Below, piece by piece: positions 59,341-64,000 of a stretch of 64,000 bases of DNA (positions are counted from its first letter, which is position 1; each line of letters begins with the position of its first letter). Under the pieces are notes generated by a model. That model was given only the letters and a program-made list of their open reading frames with translations, was not told the origin of the DNA and did no database searches. Origin of the DNA: Methyloligella sp. GL2 (GTDB lineage Bacteria > Pseudomonadota > Alphaproteobacteria > Rhizobiales > Methyloligellaceae); assembly GCF_013341275.1 (NCBI RefSeq), contig NZ_CP054476.1, forward strand, positions 124,001 to 188,000, in the 5' to 3' direction. A program made the translations under genes and the position numbers.

Positions 59341-60651
59341 ATGGATTTGGTTCGCGTGACTGACCGGCTCGCGGTTGCCGAGCAACCGAAGCCTGAGAAT
59401 TTTGCCGACTTCTTCAAAGCCGGCTTCAAGACCGTGGTCAACGCCCGCCCCGAGGGCGAGACCGAGGATCAGCCGGGCTCCGACGCGGAGGCGAAAGCCG
59501 CCGCCGATGCCGGGCTCGGCTACAGCAATGTTCCGGTGACCACCGACAGCATCACCGAGGCGGATGTGCGGAAATTCCAGTCCGCGCTCACGCAGTCGGA
59601 CGGCCCCGTGGTCGCCCATTGCAAGACCGGCGCACGGGCTCTCGGCCTTTATGCGCTGGGCGAGGTTCTGGACGGGCGGATGAAGCCCGAAGATGTCGGG
59701 CTGTTCGGCACGCGCCACGGTTTCGACCTCGGCTTCGTCGACACCTGGCTGAACCGCCACGGCGTCAAGCCGGCCGCAGGCCATCCGATCGTGAAGGGCT
59801 TTTACGAGAAGCGCACCGGCAGCATCCAATATGTCGTCACCGATCCGGAGACGAAGAAATGCGCCATCATCGATCCGGTGCTGGATTTCGACGATAAGTC
59901 GGGTGCCGTCGCCACCATCGAGGCGGACAAGATCCTCGACTACATCGCCAAGGAAGGCTTCACGGTCGAGTGGATCCTCGACACCCACCCCCATGCCGAC
60001 CATTTCTCGGCGGCGCATTACCTGCACGAGAAGACCGGCGCGCCGACCGGCATCGGCGAGCATGTGATCGACGTGCAGAAGCTCTGGAAGGGCATCTATA
60101 ACTGGCCCGACCTGCCGGCGGACGGCTCGCAATGGGACCATCTGTTCAAGGACGGCGAGACCTTCAAGGTCGGCAACATCCCGGCCAAGGTGATGTTCTC
60201 GCCCGGGCATACGCTGGCCTCGATCACCTATGTGATCGGCGATGCCGCCTTCGTGCACGACACCATCTTCATGCCCGATAGCGGCACGGCCCGCGCCGAC
60301 TTCCCCGGCGGCAGCGCCAAGGTGCTTTGGAAGTCGATCCAGGACATCCTGGCGCTTCCCGACGAGACGCGCGTGTTCACCGGCCATGATTACGAACCGG
60401 GCGGACGTAACGCGCTTTGGGAGAGCACCGTGGGCGAACAGAAGCAGAAGAACCCGCATCTGCACAACATGACGGAGGAAGAGTTCGTCAAGGTGCGCGA
60501 GGCGCGGGACCGGAGCCTGCCGATGCCCAACAAGATCCTGCATGCGCTGCAGATCAATATCCGCGGCGGGCGGCTGCCCGAGCCGGAGGATAACGGCCAG
60601 CGCTATCTGAAATTCCCGCTGAACGCGCTCGAAGGCGCGGCTTGGGACTAA
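59341..60651 (+). CDS. blh: Bifunctional sulfur transferase/persulfide dioxygenase Blh
   Basis: A 436-residue fusion. The N-terminal DUF442 domain (about 1-110, LKAGFKTVVNARPEGE) carries the sulfurtransferase-like active-site loop VAHCKTGARA. The metallo-beta-lactamase-fold dioxygenase (about 140-436) has the metal motif DTHPHADHFSAAH and later FSPGHTLASI and FTGHDYEPGG. In Agrobacterium and Xylella, Blh oxidises sulfane sulfur from H2S and is repressed by BigR. It is the first gene of the five-gene operon behind the palindromic operator. Confidence 0.95.
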   Translation: MDLVRVTDRLAVAEQPKPENFADFFKAGFKTVVNARPEGETEDQPGSDAEAKAAADAGLGYSNVPVTTDSITEADVRKFQSALTQSDGPVVAHCKTGARALGLYALGEVLDGRMKPEDVGLFGTRHGFDLGFVDTWLNRHGVKPAAGHPIVKGFYEKRTGSIQYVVTDPETKKCAIIDPVLDFDDKSGAVATIEADKILDYIAKEGFTVEWILDTHPHADHFSAAHYLHEKTGAPTGIGEHVIDVQKLWKGIYNWPDLPADGSQWDHLFKDGETFKVGNIPAKVMFSPGHTLASITYVIGDAAFVHDTIFMPDSGTARADFPGGSAKVLWKSIQDILALPDETRVFTGHDYEPGGRNALWESTVGEQKQKNPHLHNMTEEEFVKVREARDRSLPMPNKILHALQINIRGGRLPEPEDNGQRYLKFPLNALEGAAWD

Positions 60652-60656
60652 GCGCC

Positions 60657-61007
60657 GTGGCAATCACAGGCTTCGAAAAGACCAAAGAGCTGAGCCTGGC
60701 TGAGATGCAGGCCCGCGCCGGAGAGGTGGCAGCGCTGTTGAAGACGCTGGCCCATCCGGCGCGGCTGATGATCGTCTGCACGCTCGTGGAAGGCGAGTTC
60801 TCGGTGGGCGAGCTGGAGGCGCGGCTGGATATCCATCAGCCGAACCTCTCCCAGCAGCTCACCGTGCTGCGCCAGGCGGAGATCGTCGAGACCCGCCGCG
60901 AGGCGAAGCAGATCTTCTACCGGCTCAGCGCCGAGAAGGCGGCCCGGCTCGTCGAGGCGCTCTATCACATCTACTGCGCCGACGCGGCGAACGGAGATTT
61001 GGAATGA
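60657..61007 (+). CDS. bigR: ArsR-family sulfide/persulfide-responsive repressor BigR
   Basis: A 116-residue winged-helix repressor. I start at GTG 60657, five bases after blh; a TTG at 60642 overlaps blh. The fold segments LKTLAHPARLMIVCTLVEGE and IHQPNLSQQLTVLRQAEIVE are typical of ArsR proteins. Cys41 and Cys107 match the redox pair of BigR (Cys42/Cys108 in Xylella), which forms a disulfide or tetrasulfide with persulfide and releases DNA. It should regulate the whole operon and itself through the palindrome at 59286-59316. Confidence 0.94.
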   Translation: MAITGFEKTKELSLAEMQARAGEVAALLKTLAHPARLMIVCTLVEGEFSVGELEARLDIHQPNLSQQLTVLRQAEIVETRREAKQIFYRLSAEKAARLVEALYHIYCADAANGDLE

Positions 61008-61420
61008 GTATCTATTGGCCGCAGCTGGCCGGCGGCGCCTTGATCGGCCTGTCGGTCGCACTGCTGATGCTGCTCAACGGACGGACGGCCGGGATCAGCG
61101 GTCTGCTTGCCGGCGTGTTCCGCAAGCTGGATGAACGCTTTCTGGTGAATGCGCTGTTCGTCGCCGGGCTGATTCTCGGGCCGGTGATCTACCGCGCGGT
61201 GTTCGGCGGCTGGCCGGAGATCCACATTCAGGGCGGCGTGGTTCTGCTTGCCATCGCCGGCTTGCTGGTCGGCTTCGGCAGCCGTCTCGGCTCCGGCTGC
61301 ACCAGCGGCCACGGCGTCGCCGGTATGGCCCGGCTGTCGCCCCGCTCCATCGCCGCCACCCTCACCTTCATGGCCACCGCCATCCTCACCGTCTTCGTTA
61401 TGGGGCTTTTCGGACTATGA
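61004..61420 (+). CDS. YeeE/YedE family membrane protein, first half
   Basis: A 138-residue protein with four hydrophobic helices. GGALIGLSVALLMLLNGRTA and LGSGCTSGHGVAGMARLS are the YeeE/YedE signature; the cysteine in GCTSGHG is conserved. YeeE/YedE proteins import thiosulfate or carry sulfur compounds. The bigR operon encodes the transporter as two short proteins. The ATG overlaps the bigR stop by four bases. Confidence 0.92.
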   Translation: MSIYWPQLAGGALIGLSVALLMLLNGRTAGISGLLAGVFRKLDERFLVNALFVAGLILGPVIYRAVFGGWPEIHIQGGVVLLAIAGLLVGFGSRLGSGCTSGHGVAGMARLSPRSIAATLTFMATAILTVFVMGLFGL

Positions 61421-61845
61421 GTATTTTGCGCATCGCCGCAGCGCTTCTTTGCGGCACCATGTTCGGCTTCGGCCTGTCGCTTTCCGGCATGGTGGATCCG
61501 AGCCGGGTGCGCGGCTTTCTCGACATCGCCGGTGACTGGAATCCGAGCCTTGCCTTCGTGCTGTTCGGTGCGGTGGCCGTCGCCATGCTCGGCGTGGTGA
61601 TCCGGCGGGCCATGGGCCATCCGCTGTTCGATCAAGGCTTCCAGCTTCCCAGCACGACTCCGATCGATAAACGGCTGATTGGCGGCTCGGCGATCTTCGG
61701 AATCGGCTGGGGTATGGCCGGGCTATGCCCGGGACCTGCCATCGCCGATCTGGCTCTCGGCGTAACACCGATCGTCGTGTTCGTCACCGCCATGGTGATC
61801 GGCATGCTGATCCATGACAGGGCGGTGTCCTCCTCGTCATGCTGA
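61417..61845 (+). CDS. YeeE/YedE (DUF6691) family membrane protein, second half
   Basis: A 142-residue, four-helix protein. RIAAALLCGTMFGFGLSLSG and WGMAGLCPGPAIADLALG are typical, with the conserved cysteine in LCPGPA. It pairs with the preceding gene to make the complete YeeE-like sulfur transporter. It overlaps the neighbours on both sides (ATGA at the start, seven bases at the end), so the operon is translated as a coupled unit. Confidence 0.92.
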   Translation: MSILRIAAALLCGTMFGFGLSLSGMVDPSRVRGFLDIAGDWNPSLAFVLFGAVAVAMLGVVIRRAMGHPLFDQGFQLPSTTPIDKRLIGGSAIFGIGWGMAGLCPGPAIADLALGVTPIVVFVTAMVIGMLIHDRAVSSSSC

Positions 61846-62618
61846 CCGGCAATCTTCTTGCCATCGGCTGCGGTGCCCTGGTGGGCTTCGCTCTCGGGCT
61901 GATCGGCGGCGGCGGCTCGATCCTGGCGACGCCGCTTCTGCTCTATGTGGTCGGCATCGAGCAGACCCATGTCGCCATCGGCACCAGCGCGCTGGCCGTC
62001 TCGGTCAACGCCTATGCCAATTTGATTTCCCATGCCCGCGCCGGCCATGTCTGGTGGCGCTGCGCTATCGTCTTTGCCATCGTCGGCTCGCTCGGCGCCC
62101 TGCTCGGCTCAAGCCTCGGCAAGGCGGTGGATGGGCAGCAGCTGCTGTTCCTGTTCGGCATTCTGATGGTGGTGGTGGGCGTGCTGATGCTTCGCCCGCG
62201 CACCGCATGCGCCCCCGGCGAGCGGAATGCCAATCTCAAGACCTGCGTGACGACCGGTGCGCTGGCGCTGCTCGCCGGCGCCGGATCCGGCTTCTTCGGG
62301 GTGGGCGGCGGCTTCCTGATCGTGCCCTGCCTGATCGCGGCAACGCGCATGCCGACCATCAACGCGGTCGGCTCCTCGCTGCTCGCCGTGGGCACGTTCG
62401 GGCTGGTCACCGCCATCAACTATGCCCGCTCGGGACTTATCGACTGGCCGGTGACGGCGGAGTTCATCGCCGGCGGCATCCTTGGCGGGCTGGCCGGCAT
62501 GATGCTGGCCAAGCGCCTCTCCGGCGAGAAGGATTACCTCAACAAGATCTTCTCCGTGGTGATCTTCGCGGTCGCCGCTTATATCCTCTATCGTTCACGA
62601 GGCGCCTTTTTGGGCTAA
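61839..62618 (+). CDS. TauE/SafE family sulfite exporter
   Basis: A 259-residue membrane permease with about eight helices. VGFALGLIGGGGSILATPLL and SGFFGVGGGFLIVPCLI are the repeated TauE/SafE motifs. It probably exports sulfite made by Blh-driven oxidation of persulfide, completing the sulfide detoxification route: entry or exchange of sulfur through YeeE, oxidation by Blh, sulfite export by this protein. It is the last gene of the operon. Confidence 0.93.
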   Translation: MLTGNLLAIGCGALVGFALGLIGGGGSILATPLLLYVVGIEQTHVAIGTSALAVSVNAYANLISHARAGHVWWRCAIVFAIVGSLGALLGSSLGKAVDGQQLLFLFGILMVVVGVLMLRPRTACAPGERNANLKTCVTTGALALLAGAGSGFFGVGGGFLIVPCLIAATRMPTINAVGSSLLAVGTFGLVTAINYARSGLIDWPVTAEFIAGGILGGLAGMMLAKRLSGEKDYLNKIFSVVIFAVAAYILYRSRGAFLG

Positions 62619-62633
62619 AGCAACGAAGAGCGC

Positions 62634-63095
62634 CTAGCGCTCTTCCTCCACCTGGCCTTCGGTCTCCGGGCAGTCGGTGCTGACGAACTTGCCGTCGATG
62701 GTCATGCCGAAATGATCCATGCCACCCATGGGCGGATCGAAGGTCATCTTCACCACGGCGTGGTAGCGCTTGTCGAAATCGCCGGACAGCGCCGTAGAGA
62801 TTACCTGCTTGGCGCCGTTTTGCATGCAGGTGACGTTGACGATGGTCTCGCTGCCGGCATCCAGAACTTCCGGCTCACCGCATTCGCCGGCATTTTCCGG
62901 AATCGCGATATTGTCCTTGTCGGTCACGCAGATATCGAAGACGCGCTTGCCGACGCCGGGCGTAACGGTGGTGAGTTCCCAATGGCCGAGCTTGCGCTTA
63001 GGGACTTCGGTGGCCGAGGCCGGGACGGTAGCGAGAGCAAAGCCGCAAAGCAGCATTGCAATGGCCATCTTGGTGGAGACGTGAACGCTGGACAT
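62634..63095 (-). CDS. DUF3617 family secreted protein
   Basis: A 153-residue exported protein starting MSSVHVSTKM. The signal peptide (about 8-28, MAIAMLLCGFALATVPASA) is followed by a DUF3617-type domain: KLGHWELTTVTPG, VTDKDNI and YHAVVKMTFDPPMGG. Four cysteines in the mature protein probably pair (DICVTD, GECGEP, VTCMQN, TDCPET). Function unknown. It converges on the TauE gene. Confidence 0.82.
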   Translation of the reverse strand: MSSVHVSTKMAIAMLLCGFALATVPASATEVPKRKLGHWELTTVTPGVGKRVFDICVTDKDNIAIPENAGECGEPEVLDAGSETIVNVTCMQNGAKQVISTALSGDFDKRYHAVVKMTFDPPMGGMDHFGMTIDGKFVSTDCPETEGQVEEER

Positions 63096-63319
63096 GGGAT
63101 CCTCTTGGGTCGTTTCCGTATTGGATTTTTCTGGCTGGATTTTTTTTCTGGCTCGACCTTGTTTGCCGGTCGTGATCGAGGCGGACAATAGCGCAGATGG
63201 GCCTGGCACGAATGCCCGACTTCACAGGATAATTTTTCCTGCGCCCTGCCTGCGATTTCCGCCTGAGCCCGAAGCGATGCTAGACTTGCTTTCACTGGCA
63301 ATGCGAGGTCGGCGGTTTC

Positions 63320-64000
63320 ATGCGCGGACTGAAAGACACCGGATATGTCCTGAAAAAGCTCGCCTGGATGCGGGACGAGGCGATCTGGCCGAACGGCCTG
63401 CGCTACCTTTGGACGGATGCTTTCGGGCTGGTGCTGCTGGTGTCGCTGTATGAAGAGCTGAACGAGCCGCGCTATCTCGATGAGGCGAAGGCCTTAGTCG
63501 CCGAGGTCGACCGGGTGCTGGGGCGCAAGCGCGGCATCCGCATCGGCGAGGAAGCCGACCGCGACGGACAATATTTCCACTATCTGGCGATGTGGCTCTA
63601 CGCGCTCTCGGTGCTCGGCCGGCACGATCCGGCTTACCGCGAGAAGGGCGTGGCGCTGGCCAAGGATGTCCACCCCGCCTTCTACGTGCCCGGCCGCGGG
63701 GTGTGGTGGAAAATGGAAGAGGATCTTTCCGGCCCCTATCCCGGATACGGCTTCGGCGCGCTGGACGCCTTCGACGGCTATGTTTCCTACCGGATGCTGG
63801 ACGAGACGGCGCTGGCGCCGGAGATCGCGCAGATGCGGACGCTGATCGACCAGACCGCGCCGCAGCTGACCATCACTCAGGATCTCGGCATCGGCATGAT
63901 GCTGTGGATGAGCCATTTCTTCCCGCAAGAGCCCTGGGCACGCGAGCAGCACCGCCGCTGCCTCGCCGTGCTCGGCCATATGTGGATCGAGGAGGGCTAT
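63320..64000 (+). CDS. Conserved protein, six-hairpin-type helical fold suspected (partial)
   Basis: The reading frame from ATG 63320 stays open to the window end (227 codons, no stop seen). It starts MRGLKDTGYVLKKLAWMRDE and contains LRYLWTDAFGLVLLVSLYEE, DRDGQYFHYLAMWLYALSVL and YPGYGFGALDAFDGYVSYRM. Repeated helix pairs with Trp/Tyr/Asp-rich loops suggest an (alpha/alpha)6-barrel related to glycoside hydrolases or AGE epimerases. I cannot assign an activity. The 3' part is missing. Confidence 0.65.
   Translation, partial: MRGLKDTGYVLKKLAWMRDEAIWPNGLRYLWTDAFGLVLLVSLYEELNEPRYLDEAKALVAEVDRVLGRKRGIRIGEEADRDGQYFHYLAMWLYALSVLGRHDPAYREKGVALAKDVHPAFYVPGRGVWWKMEEDLSGPYPGYGFGALDAFDGYVSYRMLDETALAPEIAQMRTLIDQTAPQLTITQDLGIGMMLWMSHFFPQEPWAREQHRRCLAVLGHMWIEEGY

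Overview
The window reads as a chromosomal segment of a GC-rich alphaproteobacterium, most likely a member of the Hyphomicrobiales (Rhizobiales). The support is the block lptC-lptA-lptB-rpoN-hpf-ptsN, a DUF1150 gene, an Irr-type iron control element in front of mbfA, a BigR/Blh sulfide operon, and several families of short GC-rich palindromic repeats. I cannot name a genus from the sequence alone. I see no phage genes, transposase, integrase, CRISPR array, rRNA or replication origin.

Layout. 1-7.3 kb: DUF1150, then on the minus strand lptC-lptA-lptB (LPS export), rpoN, hpf and ptsN, with an RNase D-like exonuclease and tRNA-Leu(CAG) upstream. 7.4-16.6 kb: an NDUFA9-like SDR, uppP, GST, queG, an SDR and an alpha/beta hydrolase, then an envelope-glycan group of GT4 glycosyltransferase, sulfotransferase and O-antigen ligase. 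17.2-24 kb: infC, apparently starting at a non-standard AUC codon; a minus-strand GGDEF-EAL protein; and rpmI-rplT-pheS-pheT. 24-30.6 kb: the iron exporter mbfA behind an ICE palindrome, a GMC oxidoreductase, and a tight cluster of exported MsrA, membrane cytochrome b and a Tat-exported molybdopterin oxidoreductase. A DUF559 endonuclease-like gene follows, embedded in palindromic repeats. 30.8-39.4 kb: lepA, an AI-2E-type permease, two paralogous small secreted proteins, a secreted lipase, an L,D-transpeptidase, a MepA endopeptidase and small conserved proteins.

39.5-40.1 kb is an unusual non-coding patch: tRNA-Ser(GGA) preceded by two broken copies of its own 5' half and followed by a GC-rich tandem repeat of about 95 bp. 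40.1-44.2 kb: two divergent regulator/oxidoreductase pairs (AraC/SDR and HxlR/QorB), each with a palindrome between the genes, then an alpha/beta hydrolase. 44.5-54.2 kb: a histidine kinase/response regulator pair, an orphan membrane-fusion (HlyD-like) protein with a small membrane partner, a metallophosphoesterase, a lone cNMP-binding protein, DUF72, a secreted Ntn hydrolase and a PfkB kinase. 54.3-64 kb: a secreted Cys-rich protein; an Mla-type lipid transport operon whose MCE subunit is fused to the auxiliary (PqiC-like) domain; the operon blh-bigR-yeeE-yeeE-tauE behind a 31-bp AT-rich palindrome; a DUF3617 protein; and a gene cut by the window end.

Most genes are chromosomal housekeeping or envelope genes. 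The observations most worth following are the DUF559 gene whose 3' end lies inside a repeat family it is flanked by, the MCE-auxiliary fusion, the MsrA/cytochrome b/molybdoenzyme operon, the AUC start of infC and the broken tRNA-Ser array.
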